Assembly (NCBI GenBank): GCA_025558075.1
Contig: JAHLKF010000032.1
Coordinates: 1-64,000, forward strand
Direction of reading: 5' to 3'
DNA length: 64,000 nucleotides
Source of the DNA: Gaertneriomyces semiglobifer
Lineage: Eukaryota > Chytridiomycota > Chytridiomycetes > Spizellomycetales > Spizellomycetaceae
Shown here: positions 55,064 through 64,000 of the stretch, piece after piece
How the letters are laid out: each line of letters begins with the position of its first letter
Numbering within the stretch: the first letter of the stretch is position 1
Made by a program: the position numbers and the translations under genes
Notes under the pieces: model-generated
What the model saw: the letters and a program-made list of their open reading frames with translations, nothing else
The model's database searches: none
Told to the model about the DNA's origin: nothing

Positions 55064-55520
55064 CCAAAGCCCACAAACCTGTTCCAAGCCCACTTTCGCC
55101 AAAAAAACGCCGCCCCAAAACTAAAGATCTGAAGGTTTTCCAAACTGCGGTGTAAAGGTTTTGAACAAAGCGGGTATATCGGAGGTTACTTGGTTCTTTG
55201 ATACCTCCAATCCACTTGTTTTGGTCAGAAAATCAAAAGCCTCACCAAAGTCTCGACGCCGTTTTACACATTTTTTGCACATGATGTTGTGAACTCGGAG
55301 CTCTTAAACCCAGAGAGAGAGTTGTTTCGCAACCTGAAAATCTGTGGAAGGCTTTTCAAGATTTCGGGAAAAGCGTTAGACACTCGCCCTCTCAGGTTCT
55401 CAAATGATATGATAAACGCCCGGAGGAAGCGTATGAGAAAGCCCACAAAGATGTAAGCCTTGTTGAGGCTTTTTCCTACACGTGTTTATGATGAATTCCA
55501 GATGAACGTTACTTTTGCTG
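55064..55520 (+). repeat. Diverged direct repeat, copy 1
   Basis: Shares ordered motifs with 56164-56475: AAAGCCCA at its left, then ATGATAAACGCCC, and at its right TGTTGAGGCTTTTTCC with ACACGTGTTTATGATG. The right-hand block is nearly identical over about 35 bases. The pair encloses a small frame at 55639. Confidence 0.6.
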
Positions 55521-55638
55521 GTAAAGGGTACAAAGCCTTGATTCAATTATGCAAGAATGCGGGTCGTTTCTTGATATATAAGAGATTTCGCAACGGTCGT
55601 TATGGTCATGTTTGCTTGAAGAGCCAGATCTCACAATC

Positions 55639-55965
55639 ATGTCTTCCTCCGATGAGGCAGCTGATCTTAACGCAACGCACGAAGAAGCGCCGGTATGTAA
55701 CGAGGGATCGCAGCTGAACAAAAATCTTGAAAACAGCCACATCGAAGCTACCGAGAGTAAGGACTTCCGCCAAAACATGCCTGCTCCCAGCAAGGACGAC
55801 AAAGTGCATCATTGCGAAGACGGGGAAGGCCGTACCAGTCGGGTGGTTCATGGTAACACCCACCTTGAAGATCAAAACAAGATGATAGGAGATCTCTTGA
55901 AGCAGGTTGATATAGCGAGTATTGCCGCATTTGGATGGAGAAAGAAAGGGAGAATACGAAATTGA
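55639..55965 (+). CDS. Hypothetical small acidic protein between direct repeats
   Basis: A 108-codon frame from MSSSDEAADLNATHEEAP at 55639; the frame is open to 55612 with a TTG. It is rich in Glu, Asp, His and Ser with no membrane segment or signal peptide. It ends ASIAAFGWRKKGRIRN. It lies between two diverged direct repeats and may belong to a small mobile element. No homology recognised. Confidence 0.3.
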   Translation: MSSSDEAADLNATHEEAPVCNEGSQLNKNLENSHIEATESKDFRQNMPAPSKDDKVHHCEDGEGRTSRVVHGNTHLEDQNKMIGDLLKQVDIASIAAFGWRKKGRIRN

Positions 55966-56163
55966 TCATATCCCCCTGCCGAACGGTGAACTGGCGTTTA
56001 TGATTTGGCGTAGTTTACGTATTACGTTGTGCGGGTGCTTTCAAAGGAGGGTGGAATACCCGTGGTTCAATACATAAGCAAGTTCGGCGTTGTCCTATAG
56101 CAGATCACGCATAGCGTAGCGTTCACAACCTATTATACCGCGGGACGAAGGCACCAAGCCTGG

Positions 56164-56475
56164 TCAAAGCCCAAACTGTTAAAAGCCCAAACTGTTAAAA
56201 GCCCACTTTATCGACTCTCGACCACCAAAAGAACAACATCAAAACCTGGGGTTATTTTACGGCCGGAGCCTTTTCAAACCTCAATCCCTTTTGTTAACTG
56301 TTCGATGGTGTCAGGTTCTGAAGCACATTCAAAGCTAGCGAGGATGGGTGTTTTTCCCCACATTGGGCAATATGCAATCCCACTCTGATCCCCTCCGAGA
56401 TTTTTCGAATGATACCATGATAAACGCCCCAATCGTAAGCCCTGTTGAGGCTTTTTCCCACACGTGTTTATGATG
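56164..56475 (+). repeat. Diverged direct repeat, copy 2
   Basis: Second copy of the segment at 55064-55520. At its left end AAGCCCAAACTGTTAAA is itself tandemly repeated. The right-hand block CTGTTGAGGCTTTTTCC...ACACGTGTTTATGATG matches copy 1. Confidence 0.6.
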
Positions 56476-56943
56476 GTGCGATGGAATGTGGATCTACTCT
56501 CATCGTGACTATACGTATATATATATAGCCCTTGTGTGTGATGGATGTCGGAAGAGCATGGGAAAGTCGTGTGTGCGTGTGCCAAGCACGTCCAAGGCCG
56601 TTGTTGGCATTCAGTTCGGTGAAGATTATTTATCGTAACCTCTAACCTCCAACGGTGAACAGAGCGCAGGATGGGGTTGTATTTATCCACCTATATAGCC
56701 TCGCACAAGTCAGCGTTTTGCGTACATTATGGCACGCTTTTGAACGTTAATTGAGTCGGCATGCGATTCCGCCTTGGTGTTTTTACGAATAGAATGGATG
56801 AAGTTTGCAACGGAAAAAGGGGACTCAACTGAAGACTCAAAATTGGAAATAGTATTAACTATTCAGACGTAATTAACCCGTGACAGAAACTAATGATTGC
56901 CGAAAAAAGCCAAAACCTCATCGAAAGTGGTAGTTGCGAGAAG
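56476..56943. other. Intergenic region, no supported gene
   Basis: A TATATATATATAG run near 56515 and otherwise featureless sequence. Confidence 0.45.
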
Positions 56944-57966
56944 TTAAACCATTCCATGCAAGGCACTCCCCATTCGCGCCCTCCTCACTGCCATATCATA
57001 TCCATATTCTTTCTCACCCTTTGTCTTTGCGATGCGAACCGTCGAACTTCTCATCAACTCAGCTCCGTGGTGTTCATTCACACTCGGCTGTTGAGTCTTG
57101 TTGAACTTGCTGCCTTTTAAGGGGTTCACATCATCCTCATCCTCGTCATCATCATTATGATTGTTATTCGTCCTCTCTTCATTCTCATGGGGTTTCCAGA
57201 ACTGGTCCTTAAGACGCAACACAGATTTGCGAACCCGTCTGAGAGTTGTACTCGTGACGGAGCGCAGACTGGTGCGGCTGGCTTGGAACCTGACTCTTTT
57301 CGAGGATGAGTGAAAGAGGGTATCATTTGAGGAAGCAAAGCTGCCGAGACTTGTTGTGCGGAGGACGCTTTTCTTCTTCTTTTTGGGTGGTTTGGGAGGG
57401 AGTGGGATTGGAAGAGGGACGTGATGGGGATGCATCATAGTCATCATTCTCCTCTCGTCACATTCACAAGAGAGATTGCGGGAAGGTGGTGATTCGGTTT
57501 CGGAAGCAGGGAGGAGTTGTTTGATGTCCATTGTGGATGTTGCGGGTGGTGGATAAACGATGGCAACCACTGGTTGCTGGTGGTGTTTTGAAGTAGGACG
57601 ACGATCGAAATCGGGAAACATGGAGTGGTCTAGGTCTGACGAGTCACGCCAAAGAGTTGCTGTGGCGGTTGTTGTGGTTGAAGAGGAAGATTCGGAGGTT
57701 CGTACGCTGAGGTCGCGGAGATGGTCTTCCAGAGTCGGTGCCGTCTGGGGGTGACCAGCGACAGTTGATGCTTGGATCCATTCGTAGGGAATGGATTTAC
57801 GGTACTTTGGCAGGGCGGTGATGAGGCGATCTTTGGAGCTGGGTACGCCTTCGGTGTTGGTAGGAGGAATGGGTAATTCCTGTTGAATGTGTTCGTCTTC
57901 CGATCGGTTGGATCGTCGGAAGAATGAGGCGAGAGAGGATAGGGATTGCTTCAGTTTTACAGACAT
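56944..57966 (-). CDS. Basic disordered protein with PP1-docking motif
   Basis: A 340-codon product if translation starts at MSVKLKQSLSSLASFFRRSN (57966); an in-frame ATG at 58032 would add 22 residues. The N-terminal amphipathic basic helix could bind membranes. Most of the protein is Ser/Thr/Pro-rich and probably disordered. Features include a PKPPKKKKKS basic patch, then SSKRVRFQASRTSL with the RVxF consensus for protein phosphatase 1 docking. Repeated LRSVTSTTLRRVRKSVLRLK is potential phosphorylation or DNA/lipid contact, and an Asp/Asn run (NNNHNDDDEDEDD) follows. No family recognised; a PP1 regulatory subunit is a testable guess. Confidence 0.55.
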   Translation of the reverse strand: MSVKLKQSLSSLASFFRRSNRSEDEHIQQELPIPPTNTEGVPSSKDRLITALPKYRKSIPYEWIQASTVAGHPQTAPTLEDHLRDLSVRTSESSSSTTTTATATLWRDSSDLDHSMFPDFDRRPTSKHHQQPVVAIVYPPPATSTMDIKQLLPASETESPPSRNLSCECDERRMMTMMHPHHVPLPIPLPPKPPKKKKKSVLRTTSLGSFASSNDTLFHSSSKRVRFQASRTSLRSVTSTTLRRVRKSVLRLKDQFWKPHENEERTNNNHNDDDEDEDDVNPLKGSKFNKTQQPSVNEHHGAELMRSSTVRIAKTKGEKEYGYDMAVRRARMGSALHGMV

Positions 57967-58703
57967 TGTTGAGTGCGTTGGATGGAAAGGTTTCTTGCCG
58001 CTTGCTGGCTTTAAAAAGGCCAAGTGAGACAATATATGGGTATGCTACACTGGCTGCAGGGGTCAGAAGGTATCTCTAAATGAAGGGTATGGTCTATTTA
58101 TCCCGTCTACGTTGTCTTTTTGTTGATGAAATACATGGAGAGTTCACCGCTCTATGTTACTACCTGCTCTTTTATCACCTGTCGAACTTGAGGGTTCATG
58201 TAAAAAAGCAAAAGATCCTTGTTGACATGCTCATCCCTGCCCCCTCCTTTCGACTCCTACACACGTCAGTCGGAGCACTTCATGTTCAGGGTGTCAGACG
58301 TCAGTGAGGCATGTTCATGTTCTGCAAAGCGTATCCCAAGTCAACAACACTCAACATCCACCACATCCACCGTAATAAGGGAGCCTATGCATGTCCCTGT
58401 TATTTTTTTGACAGGCAGCTGTCGGACGAGGCATTTTGAGCGTGCAACTTTCGCACGCGTGTTGGTGCTGAGATAAGCGGTTGCTGAGATAAGCATGCTT
58501 ATGTAATGCTATTCGTTGCCGATGCTTTCCGGCGTGGTCCGACATTCCCCGGCGCGTGCGTCAGTTACAATTGTTGTCGTCGCAGCAAAGCACAGCAGCC
58601 AAAGCAGAACGACATCAGAGACTTGAACTGAAGTAACATCAGCGCAGGCAAAAGCAAGCACATCCTTCCCACATACATTATACAGATCGAGATATCCTCC
58701 ACC
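57967..58703. other. Divergent promoter region of the PP1-motif and MDH genes
   Basis: No gene seen. CTTTTTAAAG on the minus strand near 58015 is a weak TATA candidate for the leftward gene. A duplicated GCGGTTGCTGAGATAAGC lies near 58480. No TATA box is evident before the MDH start. Confidence 0.4.
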
Positions 58704-59969
58704 ATGGTAAGTTGGTCTCTTGCTCATGCAGATCAGATCTATCAATCGCGATCTATGGCTGATCAGCCTTCTCTTTGATGACAGACCAAGGTCGCTGTTC
58801 TCGGAGCCGCTGGCGGTATCGGCCAACCCCTGTCACTTCTCCTCAAGATCAACCCGCTCGTCACAGATCTTGCACTGTACGATGTTGCCAACACGGCCGG
58901 TGTTGCCGCCGACTTGTCTCACATCAACACTCCTGCCAAAGTATGTCTGACTGTGCCGGGGGCGTTAGGTCCCGCTTTATCGCGCGTGATAAAAACTCAC
59001 CAAATGCTCTTTTTTGATTTAGGTTACTGGTTACAGAGGAGATGAGCAGATTGAAGGTGCTTTGAAGGGTGCACACCTCGTTGTCATCCCGGCAGGCGTT
59101 CCTCGCAAGCCTGGTATGACTCGTGACGACCTTTTCAAGATCAACGCTGGCATTGTCAAGACGCTTGCGACTGCTTGCGCAAAGCACTGTCCCAAGGCAT
59201 TCATTGCTGTCATTTCCAACCCTGTCAACTCGACCGTCCCCATCGTTGCTGAAGTGTTCAAGCAACACAACGTTTACGACCCAAAGAGGTAGGAATTGAA
59301 TTTGTTTTGGGCGAGACTGTGCGTATCAGAATATGAGAAACTAACAGGCGAGGATGACAGAATCTTTGGTGTAACTACGCTGGACATTACCCGTGCCAAC
59401 ACGTTTGTGTCCGAGCTCAAGGGCGCTGACACCAAGACCACCAATGTGCCAGTGATCGGTGGTCACTCTGGTGTTACCATCATCCCCGTTCTTTCTGGTG
59501 TAAGTGGCCCACCGCTTATTCGTTCCTAGCTCTGCTTGTAGGCGGACGCGTCCTAACCGGGGGGTTTCTTTTACCTAAACCTATATAGTCTGGACACCAG
59601 TTCTCTGAGGCGGAAGTCGAGACCTTGACCCACCGTATTCAGTACGGTGGTGACGAGGTCGTCAAGGCCAAGGACGGTGCAGGATCCGCGACGCTGTCAA
59701 TGGCGTACGCTGGCGCACACTTTGCCAACTCATTGCTCGAGGCATCTGTTGGCAAGAAGAGCGGAGTGAAGGAATGCACCTTTGTCAAGAGCGATGCGGT
59801 AGATGGTCTGGAATACTTTTCTACTGTTGTTGAGCTTGGACCCGACGGTGCCAGCAAGATCCACCCTGTGCCGCAATTGAACGCGCATGAGAAGAAGCTG
59901 TTGGAGGCTGCTGTGCCGGAATTGAAGGCGAACATTCAGAAGGGTGTCGAGTTTGTCAAGGGTGCCTAA
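58704..59969 (+). CDS. NAD-dependent malate dehydrogenase
   Basis: Five exons (58704-58706, 58785-58940, 59023-59288, 59361-59499, 59589-59969) give 314 residues, the normal length of a mature MDH. The first exon carries only the ATG before the GT donor. Motifs: [13 protein letters not shown] (NAD dinucleotide fold), [13 protein letters not shown] (substrate Arg loop), [10 protein letters not shown], and [13 protein letters not shown] with the catalytic His. It interconverts malate and oxaloacetate. There is no mitochondrial presequence ahead of MTKVAVLG and no C-terminal SKL-type signal (ends VKGA), so this reading predicts a cytosolic enzyme. The sequence is nevertheless closest in style to the mitochondrial/bacterial class. 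An alternative upstream start exon could add a presequence. Confidence 0.93.
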
Positions 59970-60575
59970 GCTTGTTGAACTGAAGCGTGAAGGATTTGGG
60001 AGGTGAAAATGTATTTGTAGCACATTTGATTAATTATCATACACCATTGAAAATCACCCTCCGACCGGCGTGTGCGCCGCCGCAAAGTACTCGTGAGCAG
60101 ACGGTGTCAAAGTATGCATCCGTAGTTGGATGAGGATAGCTTGATTTGCAATTCACTATTGATACCAAATAGGAATACAGAATGCTAAATGCATATTGCA
60201 AACCGCGCGTGCGACATTGCAACGCGGCTGAACCTTCTTCCCTTTCCCCGCCAGACACCAACCGTTACACTATATAGCACACTCATAACAATAATGTTGT
60301 TGGAGTTGAACACTTGGCACTTTCGCAACATTCGCAAGTCAGCGTGGGGAGATACAGATGGGCCGCTGGTGAATCGCAAGTCGGCGTTGCGCAAGTGTGT
60401 TTGAATTCAGCGGGTGAACAACGGCTGCTTCCCCAAAAGTGTATATACATCTCCCCAACCACTGAACTCCTACCCGAAAACATTCATTTGCTGCTTCTCC
60501 CCTACAACGGACATTCTTTGACCAGGACCTCATCATCTTTATCTTGTACCTGAATCATCAGCGTTCTCAGCTACG
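59970..60575. other. Intergenic region upstream of the paraoxonase-like gene
   Basis: No gene seen. TATATAG at 60271 and GTATATAC at 60441 are the only TATA-like words; the second lies 135 bases before the ATG at 60576. Confidence 0.4.
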
Positions 60576-61964
60576 ATGACCGAACGTACCCGCGAACCCC
60601 AGCGACACCTCCGTTCCCGCGGGCCCCTCGCATTCGCGCTTTTGGTACTTCTCCTTTCATTCTCCCCACGCATCCTATCCTACCTCGCTCACCTCCGGCA
60701 GGCTACCGGCTACGGCACTCTCTCTCCCTCTACACCGTTATCTCACTTTGACGCGCACTGTCAAAAGGTGGGCGTCGACAAGGGCGTGTATGGATGTGAG
60801 GATGTGACGGTGTGGGGCAAATGGGCGTTCATGGCCTGCAGTAGCCCTGGGAAACGGGAAGGTGGCGACGGGTGGTTTCCGCCTCTGGCCCATTTTGGGA
60901 GCAAAAAGAATGTGAAGGGAAAAGTTTGGAGAGTGGATTTAGAGGTAAGTCCTCTTCTCTTTGTTTGTACCATGCCGAGAGTGGGTTTACTGATGGGTGT
61001 GTTTTTTTGTATATTCTTGTCGTTTTTTTAGAGTGGAGATGTGGTGGAATTGGACTACACCGGGTCATACTCGAAACCCTTACATTTACACGGCCTCGCC
61101 GTCTGGGCTCCCTCCGACCCTGATACCATTGAGGACGCTGCGACCGATAACTCTACCATTCACCTGTTCCTCATCAACCACCAAGATCCTTCGTCGGTTG
61201 TCACCCGGTTCACGCATTCCCTAGCCACCACCACCCTCACCAACCCGACCACATTCGCCCACCCTCTGATTCGCACCCCGAACAATGTCTTCCCCGTGGC
61301 AGCCGACCGCTTCTTCGTGACGAACGACCATTGGTATCGATGGGGGGTTGGTCGGAAGATTGAAGATTTCGGAGCGATGGAATGGGGAAGCGTCGTTTTC
61401 GTCAACGGCGAACAACAAAAGGATGTACCTCCCCGCCGACAACATGGAGGAGAGACGGTCGTCCTTCCCAATGCACGTGTCGTTGCGGACGCCATTTCCT
61501 CGGCGAATGGAATCACGGGTGAGCTCTCGTCACGCGATGACGGGAAACATTATTTGTATGTGAATGCCGTGACGGGGTTGTCGATGCACACGTTTGAGAT
61601 TCTGGATCTCCACACGGGAGAGCTGAAGAAACTGTCGACCACCTATGTCGCCTTTTTGAATGATAATGTGAATCGCAATGCGGACGGCACCTTGACCATT
61701 GCGGGACATACGAGTGCTTTGCAGTTCTTGAAGCATGCCAAACAACCCAATGAGGTGAGGAGTGGTGCGAAGGCTGTCGAATTGAGAAAGCAACAGACCG
61801 TGGGCCAGGAATGGAAGGGTGAATGGGATGTCAAGGATCTTGTGGTGGATAATGAGGGATTGAGGTTTGGTGGTGCAACTGTTGCGGCAAAGACTGGGAA
61901 GAAGGACGAGATCCTCGTGGGTGGTTTGTGGTATGAGGGCGTGTGGAAGTGTACTGGGTTGTAA
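60576..61964 (+). CDS. Paraoxonase/arylesterase-like membrane-anchored hydrolase
   Basis: Two exons (60576-60944, 61032-61964) give 433 residues. A signal anchor lies at about residues 17-40 (PLAFALLVLLLSFSPRILSY) after a basic head. The body is a six-bladed propeller of the PON family: CEDVTVWGKWAFMACSSPG, HGLAVW, HLFLINHQD, then TPNNVFPVAADRFFVTNDHW, which corresponds to the calcium-ligand Asn-Asp segment, and VVADAISSANGITGELSSRD. The blade motif LNDNVNRNADGTLTIAGH carries the second Asp/Asn pair. Known members hydrolyse lactones and aryl esters using a central calcium. Likely facing the ER lumen or cell exterior. The upstream intron is 87 nt. Confidence 0.82.
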
Positions 61965-62146
61965 ATGAGGATCGCACCTGATAGAATGAGTGATTTGGAT
62001 GCATTGTATTAATGATTCGCAAGTGGGGTACGCAAAACATTTAGTAGATTTGAGCAATTGCCGGATGTCTGTAATTAGACCGAGGTATACATGAATATCC
62101 CAATATACAAAACCAAAACAAGTGACCACTGGCGGGCAATGACTGT

Positions 62147-63882
62147 CTACTGCCTCAATTCGGCCCCCTCAAAGCGTCCGGCCTCCACTTCGCCTCTCAT
62201 CCTCAACACTTCACGTTCCAACACTCTCCGTTGTGTGGTCGCCCTCTCAGCCAGTTCCTCCAAAATCAACCTCGTGCTTCCGGGCATCTCCATACCCTCA
62301 ACTCTCTGTGCTACATTCTCCATCTGTTCCAACACTGTCTTCAACTGATTCGGCAGCCACGACACGATGGGCGACCCGCCAGTCGCAGTCGGATGCGAAC
62401 TGTGTTTCAAAATGTACTCTTTGGTAAAGTTCCAGTGACGGTGACGGAACGCTCTCGTCTGGTCCAACAAACTCAAATACAACACGGCCGACTCGGCGTC
62501 TTGCAGCGCGTAGTCCCGCACGCCCACTTCGGACGCACGGCGTTCGAGCCACGCGACCCACTGACGGTGGTCTCCCGGTCTGTAACTCCTAAAGTCACGC
62601 AAGATCTCTGTGAGCGGGTTTTGGGGCATGTAGCGGGTGACCTCCAAAAAGTTGTCGAGGGACGGGATGATACTGTCGTTAGCACCGCTCTCCCCTCTGT
62701 AGAACGTTGGGGTGGGGGAAACGCCTTCATAGACGACACCGTGCGGGAACATGGGCTGGTTCTTTGTTCCCATAATGAACGTGCGGAAATGGGTGTACCC
62801 GCCCGGCCGGGACTTTGTCCACATGGTTTCCATCTCGGCGTTGATGGTTTCCATGGTCGACAGCAGACGTTTAAGGGCCTGTGTGAAATCCGAGCGGGAG
62901 TTTTGCGCGGCGGCGTCAAGAGCGGAGAGGATGGAGGAGACTTGGTTCCCACTGTGGGCGACCATTGTTACGTGGGTCACGACAAAGCCGCGTTCGTCTT
63001 GGCATCCGCTGAAACGACGGATGAGATCGAGGTTCTCGTATTCAAGGCCTTTGGAAGCGTCGCGCTTCATGTAGTTGTAGAGCGCGTAGGATTGGGCGTA
63101 TTCCATGAACGGTTTGGCGCCGAGTTTGGTGGAGACGATGTGGAGTGGGACGGCGATCTGGCGGGGAAGAAGCGGGCGGCCGTATCCGTAATCCTTTGTG
63201 AGGCGGAAGGAAAGGTCACATGGCTCGAGGAGGTAAGCAGAAGCAGCGAAAGTGAGGTCGCGGAACAGGGCTGTTGTTGGTGAAAGAATGAAACAAACGG
63301 AAGAGGTCAGCTTTGCTTCAATTGCCTATGCCCGCATATCTAGTCACTTCTCATGATCTCTCGGGCTTCTGCCCACTTCCGACCAGTGTCGAACACATCA
63401 CCAAAACATTCGTCAAAGAAATAAAACGACTTACCAGTCAAAACCCTCACATCCCTCTCTGCTGTCACTGCCTTCTCCCACCGTTCACCCTCTTTCCTCA
63501 CACTCTCGCTATCCACCACGCCGCCAAATTTTCCGTCCTTCAACAGTCCAGCACTCCCATCGCGCTTCTCCAATGGCATTTCCTCCAGAATCTCGTCCAG
63601 GACTTTGTATTCGGCTGGAAGGCTCACGAGCGGGTCAGCAGTGGGCAAGAACCCGTTTTGAGGCGTAATGGTGAAGACGGAGGGGAAAACGGATGCTTCG
63701 ATGGCGTCAGTGGGAGCGGCGGTAGTGGTGGAAGGGAATGGAGTGGATGGCAGTTCATAGGATGTGGGTGGGAGAGGTGAGAACCCAGGGATGGTGGATG
63801 TGGTTGCCAACATCCTAGTCCGCATAACGGTGTTGGCGAGCCCGAGTGAGCGACGGAGGTGGGGGACTCCTGACAAGCGCAT
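62147..63882 (-). CDS. Indoleamine 2,3-dioxygenase (kynurenine pathway)
   Basis: Two exons (63882-63435, 63270-62147) give 523 residues. IDO landmarks in order: GFLPTADPLVSLP and YKVLDEILEEMPL, LFRDLTFAASAYLLEPC, YGRPLLPRQIAVPLHIV, FMEYAQSYALYNY, GGYTHFRTFIMGTKNQP, GVVYEG, RGESGANDSIIPSLDNFL, and HRHWNFTKEYI with the probable haem-ligand His, followed by ATGGSPIVSWLPNQL. The enzyme opens the indole ring of tryptophan to N-formylkynurenine, the first step to NAD or kynurenines. The first 30 residues are Arg/Ser/Leu-rich without acids (RLSGVPHLRRSLGL), like a mitochondrial presequence. That is unusual for IDO, which is generally cytosolic. A coiled-coil tail (VLEREVLRMRGEVEAGRF) extends the C-terminus. 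Confidence 0.93.
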
Positions 63883-64000
63883 GGTGATTGCTTCTCTTGT
63901 CGACGTAAATGTGAATATGCTGGAATTGACGGCACCCTCTGAGTTGCTTAGACGGTATGAGGAAGTTACAGAACACAGAGGAGAACTACTTTGTTTTCAA
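63883..64000. other. 5' flank of the IDO gene at the window edge
   Basis: Only 118 bases remain; no TATA box is seen on the minus strand in this stretch. Confidence 0.4.

Noticed and set aside
62231..63283. 350-codon plus-strand frame opposite IDO
   Set aside because: Shadow of the strongly supported IDO exon; no start context or homology.

Overview
The window looks like nuclear DNA of a zoosporic, chytrid-like fungus. Most host genes are split by short GT-AG introns of roughly 50-115 nt, several with CTAAT-type branch sites, and my hand-spliced exons keep frame. The protein set is fungal (velvet regulator, Spa2-type polarisome scaffold, fungal IDO, DIL-domain protein, PacC-like zinc fingers). 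It also holds families better known from flagellated lineages and animals: a PTPDC1-like phosphatase and a secreted vWD/C8/EGF-like protein. The chytrid assignment is an inference from this mix; no rRNA or marker gene settles it.

Region 1 (1 to about 11.2 kb) is an endogenous polinton-like virus (PLV) fragment. The left arm, read on the minus strand, has penton-like and double-jelly-roll major capsid genes plus a basic protein gene. The right arm, on the plus strand, has a giant fibre-like gene carrying a glycerophosphodiester-phosphodiesterase (GDPD) domain, a VLTF3-like transcription-factor candidate, two tandem paralogues of an unrecognised family, and a double-RING protein. Five likely frameshifts fall in three of these genes. 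Packaging ATPase, protease, integrase and replication genes are not in view and may lie beyond the left edge. The virus stops beside the 3' end of a tRNA-Asp gene, a typical integration setting. A perfect 52-bp palindrome lies inside the end of the penton gene.

Region 2 (about 11.6-17.7 kb) is a Plavaka/KDZ-type (CACTA-related) DNA transposon with an uninterrupted 1198-codon transposase and a four-exon companion gene. It is followed by about 4.5 kb of gene-free sequence with degenerate repeats and an 18-G tract.

Region 3 (21.9-51 kb) is dense host sequence: a nine-exon velvet factor, an LRR protein, an amphipathic-repeat protein, a Spa2-like scaffold, a PTPDC1-like phosphatase, an F-box/LRR protein, a membrane/coiled-coil protein with a possible Atg8-binding motif, an F-box/propeller-like protein, the vWD/C8/EGF wall protein, an ankyrin-DIL protein with a duplicated 3' end, and a PacC-like zinc-finger protein rich in homopeptides.

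Region 4 (51-57 kb) is low-complexity and gene-poor, with long poly-C tracts and a pair of diverged direct repeats. Region 5 (57-64 kb) returns to ordinary genes: a basic protein with a PP1-docking motif, NAD malate dehydrogenase, a paraoxonase-like esterase and indoleamine 2,3-dioxygenase. Coordinates of splice sites were derived by hand and could be off by a base or two.
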